Source: Branchiostoma belcheri (lineage: Eukaryota; Chordata; Leptocardii; Amphioxiformes; Branchiostomatidae). From it: DNA of 64,000 bases. Position 1 is the stretch's first letter. Each line of letters opens with the position of its first letter. Where the stretch lies: positions 87,945 through 151,944 of the forward strand of contig NW_017803923.1 in assembly GCF_001625305.1 (NCBI RefSeq). Direction: 5' to 3'. Both the position numbers and the translations under genes were made by a program. A model generated the notes under the pieces. It saw only the letters and a program-made list of their open reading frames with translations, did no database searches and was not told the origin of the DNA. Below, piece after piece: positions 1 to 11,071 of this stretch.

Positions 1-46
1 ACAAGTTGTATCTGTACGCATCCGTGTAAAATACCGACGTCTGCAC

Positions 47-400
47 GTGGGGATATGTCGCATATCAGGAAAAATCCCTATTAAAAAAATTCGCATCCGT
101 AGAAAATCCCGCTTTTTGCATTCTTTGGGATCCGGACAGTCCAGGTTACTCCAAGTGTACAAAAAATCCCTAAAGAAACAAATTGGTATCCGCGGAAAAT
201 CCCGCTTTGGAATCCTTTGTGATCCGGACAGTCCAGGTAATACAAAAAAATTCCCAAAGAAACAAATTGGTATCCGTGGAAAATCCCATTTTGGGATATT
301 TAGGGATCCAAACATTCCGGATCCCTAAGAATGCAAATTTAGGATATTTTACGGATCCTACCCGTATCCGTTTGCATCCACTTGTATCTGCTAAAAATGC
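47..400. repeat. Degenerate tandem repeat, unit about 84-93 bp, three to four copies
   Basis: The phrase AAAGAAACAAATTGGTATCC recurs 84 bases apart (172 and 256), and GAAAATCCC plus GATCCGGACAGTCCAGG recur in the same order in an earlier, more diverged copy. Open frames across it are a by-product of the repetition. No coding signal. Confidence 0.75.
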
Positions 401-540
401 GTAAATATCCATGTTCGCATATGGCTGCATTCGAGGCCTTTTCGCCCAGTGCTTGTCTTCACATTTACGAGTTTTGTCCGACCCAATGTAGTTCCGGTTT
501 GGCAACCAGGCATTACATAGTCAAAAAGACTTCAACAGGA

Positions 541-1100
541 AAGTATCCATTTTATCATGCTCGGCCATGGACCTCCAGTATGAAGTTATGCGGAAATAGT
601 CGTCTGAAGCCAAAAGTTGAATATGTGCTGAGGCGACCGCCCTAAGCGGGCGCCCATTCCCACCCCAAGCAAAACCCGCTGTGGGTTGGGTTGAAGGGCC
701 GCTTTCGGCTCCAGACGCGGTCGGAGGCCCCTGGCCTGACCCGGATAGAATGACGTCATGCTGGTATTGCATTGTGGGTGATTACGTCATACCTTCCGGT
801 CCAATAGCAGAGCATGACAAATAGTATAGTATCCATTTTGTTATGCGCGGCCATGGGCCTCCGGTATGAAGTTATGGGGAAATAGTCGTCTGCAGCCAAA
901 AGTTGGCACTCAGGCGACCGCCCTAAAGCGGGCGCCCAATCCCTCTCCATGCAAAACCCGTCGTGGGTTGAGTGGGTGTCCCGCTTTCGGCTCCAGACGC
1001 AGTCGGAGGCCCCTGGCCTGACCCAGATAGAATGACGTAATACCAGGTTTGCATTGTGGGGGATGCCGTCATATCTTCCGTTCCAAAAGCTGACTACCGC
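541..1100. repeat. Two-copy tandem duplication, unit 286 bp
   Basis: AGTATCCATTTT occurs at 542 and 828, and the following GGCCATGG.CCTCC, GGCGACCGCCCTAA and CTGGCCTGACCC blocks recur in the same order at a 286-base offset. The copies differ by many point changes, so the duplication is old. The unit is GC-richer than its surroundings and contains a TGACGT motif near its end. Its origin is not recognised. Confidence 0.85.
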
Positions 1101-1764
1101 GAAAAACAAAGGAGGAGCCCCTGCACCCTCAACATACTGAGCCTATCCCTTCTTAATCCAAATCTGCCGGGACAACATTTCGAAGACTTTTCAGGCTGCC
1201 GCCAACGAATAAACTACCTCTAAAATACACACACTATGTCCTCGAAAGAACCCCCGGTAATTTTATTACAAACCACTAACAACCTTACACAATCGCATCG
1301 TCTCATGGTTTTGCATGTGTCTTATTACCGCATTTAAGCTTCATTGTTCATCCCAACCCTCATTGCTACTGGCACGCTGTCTCCTGCCGCTATATTGCCG
1401 TACAATTCTGTCAGCCCTCTACGCGGCTCAAATGTGGCCTCCCGCCAACGGCCTTGCCGCCTAACAGTTCCCCCTGTCTTCTAGATTACTGGTAGGCGGC
1501 CTTCCACCACCTTATAAATCCTGCAACCATCTTGTTACTAACACGAGGCCACACTGCCGCCTTACAACTGCAAATGCCGTCTGGTCATGCTAGAACTGGG
1601 TGTCCTTGATTCGACCACGCCAAAAATGGCAATGGGTTGCGTTCTCTCTCTCCGGAAGCCGAGGGGCAGCCATCTTGCATCTCTGGGCTTGCGGCTTCAA
1701 CCGTACTTAAAATTGTCAATTTGAAGGGCAAAATAAAACGTGACATACAACCTGCATTCCTCAT
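1101..1764. other. Intergenic, no gene seen
   Basis: Unique-looking sequence with several GCCGCC-type runs. No open frame of convincing length or composition and no obvious repeat structure. Confidence 0.5.
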
Positions 1765-2040
1765 TGATTTGATTGATTTTATTGTTTGCACATTAACAAG
1801 ACGTACAATAATAATATAAAAACAATGATAAAACAGGTGCAGGAGGAGGGGAGAAGCATGGCGTGCCCTCCTCCTCTAAACTATACAAAATTAAATATAA
1901 TCAATAAATGGAAATAATACAATAGAAAATGGAAATAATACAATAAGGATAATGAAATAATGTATGGTATAAGTTAATGACAATGAAAATAAGGTAATGA
2001 TAATAATTGGTATGAGTTATAATAGGAGAAAACACTAAAT

Positions 2041-4667
2041 AAAACTACTACAGGGGGCTAGGTTCGTTAATCAGATGGTTTTTCAAAGCTTGTTTAAGTG
2101 AGAGAAGGGACAAGGTAGGATTCTTTAGGGCTGGAGTTAGTTCATTCCATAAGGTGACACCTTTGTATCTAACCGACATTTGGGCAAGAGAAGTTTTTAC
2201 AAGGGGGGTATGAAAATCGGAACGTTTGCGAGTTTGATAGTTGTGAATCTGAGAACGAAAATTAAAAAAAAGTCATCAAATGTGTCCGGGAGTTTATGGT
2301 TTATATATTGGGCTACGAAAAGTACAAGTTGAAATCTGTTTATGTCGTAACACGGTGGTCAAATCTGGGCTGCAAAGTTCCCACATTTCATAGAACCCGA
2401 ACTGTGTTCGATCGTGTTCGATCTGGGCAATTCGAATCGAACCCGTGTTCCATTTCGGGGTCACCTGCGGTCATTTACAATAAAGCGGCAAAACAAGCCC
2501 TTCTGCCTGAGTGCCTCGCAACAAATAAAAAAGAACACTTTTCTATAGATACCAACCGTTTCCTGGACAGTACATGTCCGCTATAATTTTTGGTGGGTAT
2601 GTAACATGTAGCGAAGCTACTGTCGTATCCTTGGGTGACCTTGAATACTGTAATGATTCTTTACCCTTGTATGAATAACACAATGCACACTTTCGGGAGA
2701 TATGACATGTCTGCAAAACTCGTTCAAACCTGCAAACATGAAGAGTCAAACATGCCCCATTTACGGCTCAAAATGACTGTCACGAATGTCCCGAAAATCG
2801 TGCTCTAGGGATTTTTGAAAAATGCGCTCGATTTCGAATTATGGGAAATTGAGTGCGAAAAAAGCAAAAAAATTCGATTTTTTCACCTATTTGTCGACAA
2901 AAAATAAACTTAAAGTCGGAAATTTAAAAATCCCAAAAGCACGATTTTTCATCTTATTCCTAGTCGTCGAAAAATATAAAAATCATTGATCTTGCGTAAC
3001 ATGTGAAGCCAGGTTTGCTCGGTGATTGGCTAAAATGTGGCACTCCGAAATCCCGAAAATTATCGACTTTTTTAATGAAATCCGAAAAAATCACCCATTT
3101 AGCGCAAAAAATCACCATTGAATGTATGTAAAGATAATAATTTTATTTTATTTCTACGAAATTCCCATTCGATAGTAGTTTCTTTATTTTCAAATGTTTT
3201 ACGGTTAGCCCAAAATAGCGTCTTGTAACCCGATACCTTTTAGAACGCGCCTAGCAATGGGAAAGAATACCGTAGTGACAGACCGCCGTGTAAATGTTCA
3301 AAAGTCTAAGTTTTTTAAATAGAGGCGAAGAGTAGGTGTAAAAACTAGAACCAGTGGCAATGCGTAGACATTTTTTTTTTGTAGAATTGATATAGGATGC
3401 AGAGAGGTTTTGTAGGCATTTCCCCAGACAATATTACAATATGCAAGATATGGATAGATTAAACTGTTATAGATGATTATAAAGGTTTTTTGGATAAAAG
3501 ATGTCTAATTTTCCCTATGATCCCGATTGTTTTTAAAATTTTATTAACAACTATAGCGATGTGGGGCTTCCAGGTTAAGCGGTCGTCTATTTGTATTCCC
3601 AAAAACTTAGCCTGAGATTCTTTGGAGAGAATGTGGTTTTTTAAGTAGATGGTGGGATTTTTTCTCTTATTTGCCTTATTTTTGCTACAAAAGATAGGAT
3701 GGTAGGTCTTTTTGATATTAACTGATAGTTTGTTTGCTTCGAACCATGTAATAACTTTGTCTAATTCTTGATTGGCTAGTTGGATTAGAGAATCAAAATC
3801 TACATGTGAAAGAAAGAGATTAGTATCATCGGCAAAAAGTATGAAGAACATAATTTTGGATGCTTCAGCAAGGTCGTTTACACATAATAAAAACAAGAGG
3901 GGCCCTAAAATCGATCCCTGGGGGACTCCGCAATTTATAGGTTTGCAGGACGAAGAATTATCGTTGAGAACAACGTATTGTTTTCTATCGGATAAATAAC
4001 TAGTAAACGACATAAGTGCAACCTCTCTGATGCCATATTTGTTAAGTTTTCTTTTTAAAGAATCGAATGATTAACAGTGTCAAAAGCCTTACCTAGGTCT
4101 AAAAATATTCCAATATAGTATATTCATTGTTATTAATAGCTGAATTTATTCTATCTATTAGTTGTATAAGCGCCATGGAGGTAGAGTATCTCTTTCTAAA
4201 GCCGTACTGACGTTTGTACAGAATATCGTTCTGGTCTAGATGTTTTAAAAGTCGATTTTATATTAGTTTTTCCAAAATTTTCGAGATGCAGGGCAGGATT
4301 GAGATTGGGCGGTAGTTACTAAGGTAGAATCATTGCTTTTAAATATAGGAATCACTTTTGCAATTTTAGTTGGTTTAGGAACCACTCCGTTCTGGATAGA
4401 TAAAGTCAATATATGAGTAAGAGGGCGTATAATATAAGGTAGGGAAATTTTTAGTATTTTAGTACTAATTCCGTCGTGACCAGCAGCGTAATCTTTCAAA
4501 TTTCTAACTATGTTTAAAACTTCGGCCATTGTGGGTGGTTCAAAAGACGTTAGTTGGCTAATTTGCGGAGTATTAATGTAATCAAGGGGATCTTTCGTCA
4601 CCATGGGGATTTTGCTTTCCAGGGTAGGACCGACATTTACAAAAAAGGCATTAATTTCTTCGCACAT
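2041..4667 (-). pseudogene. LINE reverse transcriptase domain (frameshifted, interrupted)
   Basis: Minus-strand pieces in order are EEINAFFVNVGP and IAKVIPIFKS (4263-4667), then GVPQGSILGPLLFLL and the catalytic FADDT box followed by LGIQIDDRLTW (3477-4013). The thumb follows (YPYLAYCNIVWGN, 3300-3476), and the C-terminal RYKGVTLWNELTP lies at 2041-2290. Between 3291 and 2350 the domain is split by a DNA transposon. With that element left out, the flanks read directly into each other as LLNIYDINRFQL, showing insertion into an open frame. Confidence 0.85.
2351..3290. mobile_element. Non-autonomous TIR DNA transposon, CACGG family copy 1 (940 bp)
   Basis: The ends are CACGGTGGTC and GACCGCCGTG, a 10-bp terminal inverted repeat with one mismatch. 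It is flanked by TAA on both sides (2348-2350 and 3291-3293), a 3-bp target duplication. Removing the element plus one TAA restores the LINE reading frame around it. No transposase frame is present inside. A homologous copy in the opposite orientation lies at 18297-19265. A 3-bp duplication suggests a PIF/Harbinger-like mobiliser, but the superfamily is not proven. Confidence 0.85.
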
Positions 4668-4741
4668 CTTACTTTTTTCAGTAATAACTTGAGTATCTGT
4701 TTGGATTTGAAGAAGGGCTGTTTTTGATTTATTACGACGAT

Positions 4742-5916
4742 TTAATAATTCATTGATAACGTTCCAAGTTGTTTTTCACGCTGGAGGAGGCTTCTGTGAA
4801 TTTCCGTAATAATTCTTTTTTTGGCCGTTTTTAACAAATGATTTAGCTTATTTTTGTATACTTTGTAGGTACTCTCTGTTAGAGGGTTAGGGTTTTTAAC
4901 GTATTTTCTATACAGTTTGTTTTTCTTCTTAATCGATTTAAGCAAACAGCGGGTTAACCATGGTTTTTTGTGGGGATGTTGGACAATTTTGGTAGTTTTC
5001 ATAGGAAATGATTTGTCAAAAAGTGAGGAAAATATAGAAATAAATATATTATAAGCCATTTCTGTATCAGTTTCTTCCAAAACGGACATCCACGATGTGT
5101 TAGTTAAGGATTCAACAAATTTTGCTTTGTTCACCTCATTAATCTGTCTATAAGTATACCGAATATCATTCTTCAACGGCTCCTCAAATCCAGTTGTCAA
5201 AAATATTGGAAAATGGTCTGATATGTCTGTTACTAAAATTCCAGCCGTTAAGTCAGAACTTAGTGTGTTCGTGTAGATATTATCGATTAAGGTGGCAGAA
5301 TGTGGTGTGATTCTTGTAGGCTTGTAAACAAGAGGGAAGAATGAGGAAGAAAAAAGATTATTAATGTGATCAGTAGTAGGGGAATGTGAGGTTTTTAATA
5401 GGTCTATATTGAAGTCACACAAGATATAGCAGGTACTCTTTTCTTTGTTAATCTTATTCAGGCATTCAGTTAATTTGTCATTAAACTCCTGTATAAGAGT
5501 GTTTGGAGGCCTGTATACACATCCAATAATGACTTTTTACCTTCAGCACCACTTGAGGACAATTCAATGAAAATACACTGAGTTTCTTACTCCTCAATTT
5601 CAAACTCCAAGTCATTTTCTCAACATAGGATAAGTCATTTCTTATGAATAGGGAACCCCCCCCTCCTACCTTATGATGTCTGCAATGATGAATAACTTTA
5701 TAATTGGGTATGTTGTAATTTTTAGCTGTATTTTGAGATAACCAAGTCTCTGTTATGCCAATTACAGAAAAACTATGTTTTAAGGAGTGTAGGTATTCAT
5801 TAAGCTGCCCAAAGTGGCGTGGAAAGCTCCTAGCATTCAAATGAAACAACGATAGAGAACGTCTCTTGCTTAAATTACATGAGTTTACAAAAGAATCAAT
5901 ATCATAGTACTGGGAA
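4742..5916 (-). pseudogene. LINE endonuclease domain (broken)
   Basis: In minus-strand translation the start resembles SLSLFHLNARSFPRHFGQL, followed by GITETWLS, which holds the catalytic Glu of the exonuclease-endonuclease-phosphatase fold. Further on come CDFNIDLL (usually GDFN; the Gly is replaced by Cys), a stretch reading PTRITPHSATLIDNIYTN, and SDHFPIF with the catalytic Asp-His pair. A frame break separates the first part (5481-5849) from the second (4742-5422). In an intact element this domain nicks target DNA for target-primed reverse transcription. Confidence 0.85.
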
Positions 5917-6217
5917 GCAACCTCATGTTATTGTGTAGCATGTAGATGGGCAATATTATCTTTTTCCGCTGACAGAAAACATTTCTAGCTCTGCCCTATG
6001 AAGGATGGCAATGGATTTCATTCTCTAATTTTCCAACACCAAGGAGCTCACACTTTCTGGTTGTATTTTCCCTTGGCCTATGCCACTGTTGTGGCAAACT
6101 TGTCACACTTGCCTCAGCTGACACTACTTTAAGACCTAGGTACAGTAAATGCCGAATTCGTCCAGGGAAAAAAGATTATATTGCCCATCTACATGCTACA
6201 CAATAACATGAGGTTGC
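5917..6217. repeat. Foldback element with 40-bp perfect inverted arms
   Basis: The arms at 5917-5956 and 6178-6217 are exact reverse complements (left arm begins GCAACCTCATGTTATTGTGT). They enclose about 221 bp without coding signal. It lies exactly between a minus-strand LINE on its left and a plus-strand LINE relic on its right. No clear target duplication is visible. Confidence 0.75.
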
Positions 6218-8200
6218 TTGCAAAACAATTAACGAACTCACTGGACAGAAATCTAGACCGACTAGATAACATCCCTGTCATCATACGGACAGATCCTGTG
6301 TGTATGGAACTTCTTCTACATTCATGTAATGAAACGGTTACAACCCACAGTCCACAATCATCCTGGCTTAAAGGAGGAATTGTCCATATCCCCAAAAGGG
6401 TCACTTAACATCTACCTCTAATTACAGAGGAATAACTCTTACCCAAATTGAAGCCAGTATTACTTAACCCTTAACAGTACACCTTCCCGGACTGATTAAT
6501 CTGTACACCTGTACGTCCGCGCGGACCCCAGAACAGTTTTTTGCTAATTTTTAGAAATTGTCAACATGCTACCAGCTCAATTGTTTTGCAAACTGATGTG
6601 GGAGCCTCTGTGTCCACATTACATACAAAAATCATAAATTTTGAACTTTTTCTGTTTTTGGTGAAGGAAAGAAGACAAGAAGAAATACCCGATTTTTAAA
6701 CCCATTTCAGACTGAAGGGGCTTTTGAGGCCCAACTTTGATCTCAGATAGCGCCTAAACGGCTTGCGCTAGAAGTATCAAATTTGGAGACCTTTCCTAAA
6801 ATGTCTCTGAAAAAAAAGTTCATATTAGTTTAATACTAGTAAGTTGATGTTTTTTTTGTGTTGCCATGGCAACGGGTTTCTAGCAGGCAGCTTTTTTGAA
6901 AATAGAATTAATTTTGGTTTGAACATAAAAATTTTCTGAGTTTTATATTAAATTACACTTCTTTTCCAACATTAATAACATCTTACATAATTAAATATAA
7001 GTTAAATCATTTAATATGCATAGAATATGCTAATTTGATGACGTCATTGGTCAAAATCCAATATGGCGGACTATATTATTAGCTCTGACGTCATATGACG
7101 TCATAATTACACCAAAGTTATTAAAATTTAATTCTATTACTACACCATTCTCTAAAAACTTTGTAGACATACGATATGATTGCATAAAAACATATAAAAA
7201 CGGAAATAAAGTAATATATAAGAACGCCAGTGTAGCCATTATGATCGAAAGCCGGCTGGGGGTCCGCGCGGACCCCAAAAGAAAATCAGATATAATTTTT
7301 TTTTATAATTGGTAGAAACGGAGTTTTCTGCAATGTATTGAGAGACAACTTTGTGGGTGACAATTACCTAAAATTTCAGAAAAATGTCTTTAGAAACAAA
7401 AAAGATATTAAAGAACATATAGTGCTGGGGTCCGTGCGGACCCCAGGTGTACTGTTTAGGGTTAATCGTCTTACCCCTATAATTTATTCAATTCTCAGAA
7501 AGAACCAAAATTGATTCAGAAAACTTAAGGTAGATCAACCATCTCACAAATATTCGCAATACGTCGAATGATTGAGGAGATCAAGATAAGTAACAGGGAT
7601 TATGTCTTGCTTTTCGTTGATATTCGTAAATCATTCGATTGCGTTGACAGAGATGTGATGTTCGATCTACTAGCACAGTAGGGTGTACCACAGTGTTTTA
7701 TTTAAGCAATCAGAGCTGTGTATAAAATACCACAGCGTCTGTGTTAGCCCTTGACGGTGAGACAAGTGCATTTGAGATAACCACGGGAGATCTCCAGGGT
7801 GATAGTTCAGCTCATTATCTTTTCATCATTGTGCTTGATTATGTGTTAAGACTTCCCCTTGATAGACATGAAAACAAAGGAATTGAAATCAACCCACGAA
7901 TGAGCCGAAGATATCCTGCCCATTTTTTAGCTGATTTACATTTTGCTGATTACCTCGCCATAGTTGCATAATTGATTAAGAATGCAGAGACTTTGTTATA
8001 GTCACTATAGGAATCCGCCTCCATTGTTGGACTTCATTGTAATGAATCGAAATTACAAATACTGTACTACAAAAGCTCAGATATTTGTCTGGGGCACTTA
8101 TTAAAGAGCTGAAAACTTCAAATATCTAGGCTTCTACATTAAATACTTAAAATAAAAGATTTTAAACAAGAAACGCTGTGACCTGGGAAGCATGATTGAG
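6218..8200 (+). pseudogene. RTE-like LINE reverse transcriptase relic, split by a TTAA element
   Basis: The left piece reads LDNIPVIIRTDP, CNETVTTHSPQSSWLKGG and IPK, then (frame-shifted) SNYRGITLTQI, the early fingers of a LINE RT. The right piece, after 7466, reads LLFVDIRKSFDCVDRD and FEITTGDLQGDSSAHYLF. It ends at FADYLAIVA, where the catalytic box FADD has become FADY. Stops and frame changes occur in both halves. The break between the halves is the 984-bp element at 6478-7461, inserted at TTAA. It is dead: the second catalytic Asp is lost. Confidence 0.8.
6478..7461. mobile_element. TTAA-flanked non-autonomous element, type 1, copy A (984 bp)
   Basis: Flanked by TTAA at 6474-6477 and 7462-7465. 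The ends are CCCTTAACAGTACACCT and AGGTGTACTGTTTAGGG. Palindromes of the form GGGGTCCGCGCGGACCCC lie near the left end (imperfect, about 6522-6538), at 7259-7276 and at 7427-7444. Internally it has GTTGCCATGGCAAC (6860-6873), GATGACGTCATTGG near 7038 and several TGACGTCA sites. TTAA duplication with CCC/GGG ends is the piggyBac-like signature. No transposase is encoded. Confidence 0.85.
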
Positions 8201-8668
8201 CAGGAAACTGGAGTGTCTTATGTGGTGGCATAGAGCCTGGCTGATAGGCCGCTAATGTAGGTTTGTAAGACCTTGATGTTGGACCTGAGTGTAGAAACAA
8301 GGGCCAGTACATGGGTACAGGTAAAATTTATGTGGAAAAATAGATGCATTGTCACGAACGGAAGTGCATGCAGATATAGAAGATGAAGGAAGTAAAACAT
8401 AAGTGAACTGTATCAACTCAACCTTTTTATTGAACGTCCAACAACGAGTAAAATCCTTTAACATAGGATTACATTTGGTAATACAACACGTACAGAACTT
8501 TCGCGTATACTACTGTAACAAACTTTATATACATAACGTTGATCAAAATCATTTAAAAAAAAGCGCAAGCCAGGATCCTCTACCAGGTCCCTTTATTTCA
8601 AAAGAACATCAAACTCTCTTGGCATGCTTAGATGGTACCGAATACTGATACCGCGGGGTCTTTTTTTC
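8201..8668. other. Intergenic, no gene seen
   Basis: AT-rich sequence following the LINE relic. No domain, repeat or spliced frame recognised. Confidence 0.4.
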
Positions 8669-8671
8669 TAA

Positions 8672-9060
8672 GGCCATGTTGATTTGATTATATGGATGAC
8701 ATCCTCTGGGAACCCCAAAACTGATGCGAGCGCGCGAATAAAAAAACGTTTTGCAAAAAAAAAAAAAATTGCTTTCATGAAATCTACGTTGTTATGAAGG
8801 TCGAACCAATGACACAGAGTATGGTATGGCGAATAATCTACTCTTTAAATTCATTTCTTTGCATTTTAGTTTTTTGTTTGATTTTGGCATTCTACGACGT
8901 TGGAATCGTTTTCAAATATTTTTTTGCAACTTTCGGTATATATTTGCTCATTTTGCAACTGTTTTGTACAATTTACAGTGTGGTTGGGTATTTTTTTTTG
9001 AAACGGCCGAAAATTCATGCGCGCGCGGATGTCATCCATATAATCCAAATCAACATGGCC
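8672..9060. mobile_element. MITE with about 37-bp TIR and TAA target duplication (389 bp)
   Basis: Left end GGCCATGTTGATTTGATTAT and right end (reverse complement) GGCCATGTTGATTTGGATTA continue as near-identical inverted repeats through GGATGACATCC. TAA flanks both sides (8669-8671, 9061-9063). A TWA-type 3-bp duplication is typical of PIF/Harbinger MITEs. The short frames with hydrophobic stretches inside are incidental. A rearranged partial copy lies at 20232-20490. Confidence 0.85.
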
Positions 9061-9397
9061 TAATGAGCGAAAAAAGGCAAACGTAAACAGATTAGCCCGG
9101 TACGGAAGCGCCCCCTCCCTTCGCCGGCATAGCAGAAAGAATGCCATTCTTTTAGTAGTTGTAAATCATACAGAAAAGTACTTTTGAAGTCCCTTGTCAA
9201 CTTTAAGGGGTAATCATTTGTCTTCAAAGCTTATTTATTTTCCGTATTCGTGTGCTAATAAATTATTGTACTACAAAAGTACGTTGCTCCCTCCCCCGTG
9301 TGACCGAGCTGTTTGTACACTTCGTTTTTGTCCTGAACATCCGTGCAGCTGCGATACAATGCATTCAAAGAAGGCAGAACCTGCAGAAATTCTGTCG

Positions 9398-10111
9398 TTA
9401 TGATTTTGAATACACTTTTAAATGTTTGTGTATCCGCAAATGCCTCTTCATATTGGACAGCGTAGTAAACTGCGCCGTACATGCTTTACAATTATACGGT
9501 TTTTCCCCTGTGTGGGTCCGAATGTGAGCCTTTAGATGAGATGACTGATTAAATATCTTGCTACAATATTTACAACTATATGGCTTTTCGCCAGTGTGGG
9601 TCCTCATGTGAACCTTCAGTACATTAAGATATCTAAACGGTGTGTTGCACGTTTTACAGCTGTATGGTTTTTCCCCTGTATGGATTCTCATGTGATCCTT
9701 AAGATGAGTCAGCTGTCTAAAGCATTTTGTACATTTTTCACATTGATACGGTTTTTCGCCAGTATGCGTCCTTATGTGTGCATTTAGGACATTACGGTTG
9801 CTAAAAAACCTGTTGCACTCCTTACAATGGTAAGGTTTTTCGCCCGTATGATGTCTTATGTGTGTCTTTAGGTTAGACAACGTGCTGAACTTCCTGCCGC
9901 ACTCTTCACATCGATACGGCCTCTCTCCGGTATGGGTTCGCGTGTGTGTCTGAAGATGTCCCAGCTGATTAAAATGTCTGTTACACTCCTCACATCTGTA
10001 GACTCTGTCACGAGTTTGAGTCCGAGTGTGCGTGGTGCTGCACTTCCAATACTTGTTAGAACCTGCAGTATTAATTACATCTTTCTCCTGCATGTTGATA
10101 CTATCTTGTTC
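9398..10111 (-). CDS. C2H2 zinc-finger protein, seven fingers
   Basis: The minus-strand frame encodes seven tandem C2H2 fingers (pattern Y.C..C...F.....L..H...H), starting at YRCEECNRHF and ending at YNCKACTAQF...H. They are joined mostly by canonical TGEKPY linkers, with TGERPY after finger 1. The protein ends shortly after finger 7 in a basic tail (KHLKVYSKS). Such arrays bind DNA in the nucleus, and the target cannot be predicted here. The first ATG is at 10093. The frame stays open six codons upstream to a good splice acceptor (TTTTCTACAG, exon start 10111), so this may be the last exon of a longer gene or a single coding exon with a spliced 5' UTR. All Cys and His ligands appear present. 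Possible AATAAA on the same strand lies at 9234-9239. No partner gene is adjacent. Confidence 0.85.
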   Translation of the reverse strand, partial: EQDSINMQEKDVINTAGSNKYWKCSTTHTRTQTRDRVYRCEECNRHFNQLGHLQTHTRTHTGERPYRCEECGRKFSTLSNLKTHIRHHTGEKPYHCKECNRFFSNRNVLNAHIRTHTGEKPYQCEKCTKCFRQLTHLKDHMRIHTGEKPYSCKTCNTPFRYLNVLKVHMRTHTGEKPYSCKYCSKIFNQSSHLKAHIRTHTGEKPYNCKACTAQFTTLSNMKRHLRIHKHLKVYSKS

Positions 10112-10998
10112 CTGTAGAAAATATTAATGTTTGAACTTTAAAAACTATGTCCTAACTATGTAAAAAGTCATTTATTCATACATACACGAATACATTTCTG
10201 ACATGGTATTTTAAGACAATTCAATAATTAAACAGCAAATTTTAGTATCAAACCATCACCATAATTTTCCATCGTCACTATCAATATGGAAGCAGATGTG
10301 AATGATAATGAACATAAGTGGAGGTTATCAATGAGTTGCCTTAACCAAACATTCTTTACCAAACATTAGGCCCTTCACTGATTTCTTTCCAGTGGTAAAA
10401 TACGGATGCTGCGGGTAATTTCCCGATCATACTCCCCTGTCGAATCTTAGGTCTATTGACCCCAAAAGTTACCAAAAAAGTCCAACCAGACTGCAACATT
10501 CTCCCACGGCAGAGCTATCCCGCGGCAAATACGCCTTGGGATTAGCTCTGCCCCATTAGCCCCAGATTTGTCCTCTGCGGGGCCCGGTTTATAATATTCA
10601 TGCTTGCCTTATTTGGCGAAAACCAATCAGCGCCCAGATTATCTAAATTCAACATGGCGGACATGTAAGCATGCCCATATCATATCTAAAAACTGACAAA
10701 CAAAAGATGGAGGCATAACAAATACAATAACTAAAATCACGATAATCAAGTTATACCTAAAAAAAAAAACTACTTAAAAAGTAGGTTAATGTAGTGCCTC
10801 CAGAATGTGCTGAGGTTGTAACCGTCAGTTACCGTGAGTTAGCGTAGTGATGATCGAATTGTCACTGTAAAGCAGCCGAGTGACAAACGAGTACAATTGT
10901 TTCCTACGTCTGGAGTCAAAAGTGTCGATACTGAGGTTGGCAAATAGCAGGCTATTACTAGTGCTTCTGCTTTCAGAGAGCAGCAAGTTCAATGTCAT
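10112..10998. other. Upstream region of the zinc-finger gene, nothing further assigned
   Basis: Contains a CCAAT-type stretch (AACCAATCAGCGCC near 10620) and AACATGGCGG nearby, which could be promoter-like for the minus-strand gene, but position and function are unproven. No coding frame recognised. Confidence 0.35.
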
Positions 10999-11071
10999 AT
11001 GTATTTATTTTAGTGGTGCCGCACTCAAGTGGAAAGCACTTATGTTGACGGCACCACTAAAATAAATACAT
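10999..11071. repeat. Perfect 23-bp inverted repeat (hairpin) with 27-nt loop
   Basis: ATGTATTTATTTTAGTGGTG.. (10999-11021) and its exact complement ending ..ACTAAAATAAATACAT (11049-11071). It could be a tiny foldback element or a hairpin in a transcript. Nothing else around it explains it. Confidence 0.8.

Larger units (their letters stand above)
1765..5916 (-). mobile_element. CR1-like non-LTR retrotransposon (LINE), nearly complete ORF2, decayed
   Basis: Read on the minus strand, the element runs from an apurinic-like endonuclease (5916 to about 4742) through a reverse transcriptase (about 4667 to 2041). It ends in a 3' tail with CAATAAAATCAATC-type repeats near 1765-1790. That order and the short repeated 3' tail are typical of the CR1/L2 group. 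No ORF1 was found. The frame is broken several times, and a 940-bp DNA transposon sits inside the RT region (2351-3290). Net LINE length is about 3.2 kb. It is immobile as seen. Confidence 0.85.

Noticed and set aside
8794..9063. 89-codon hydrophobic frame that looks like a small membrane protein
   Set aside because: Falls inside a MITE with TIRs and TAA duplication; hydrophobicity comes from T-rich DNA.
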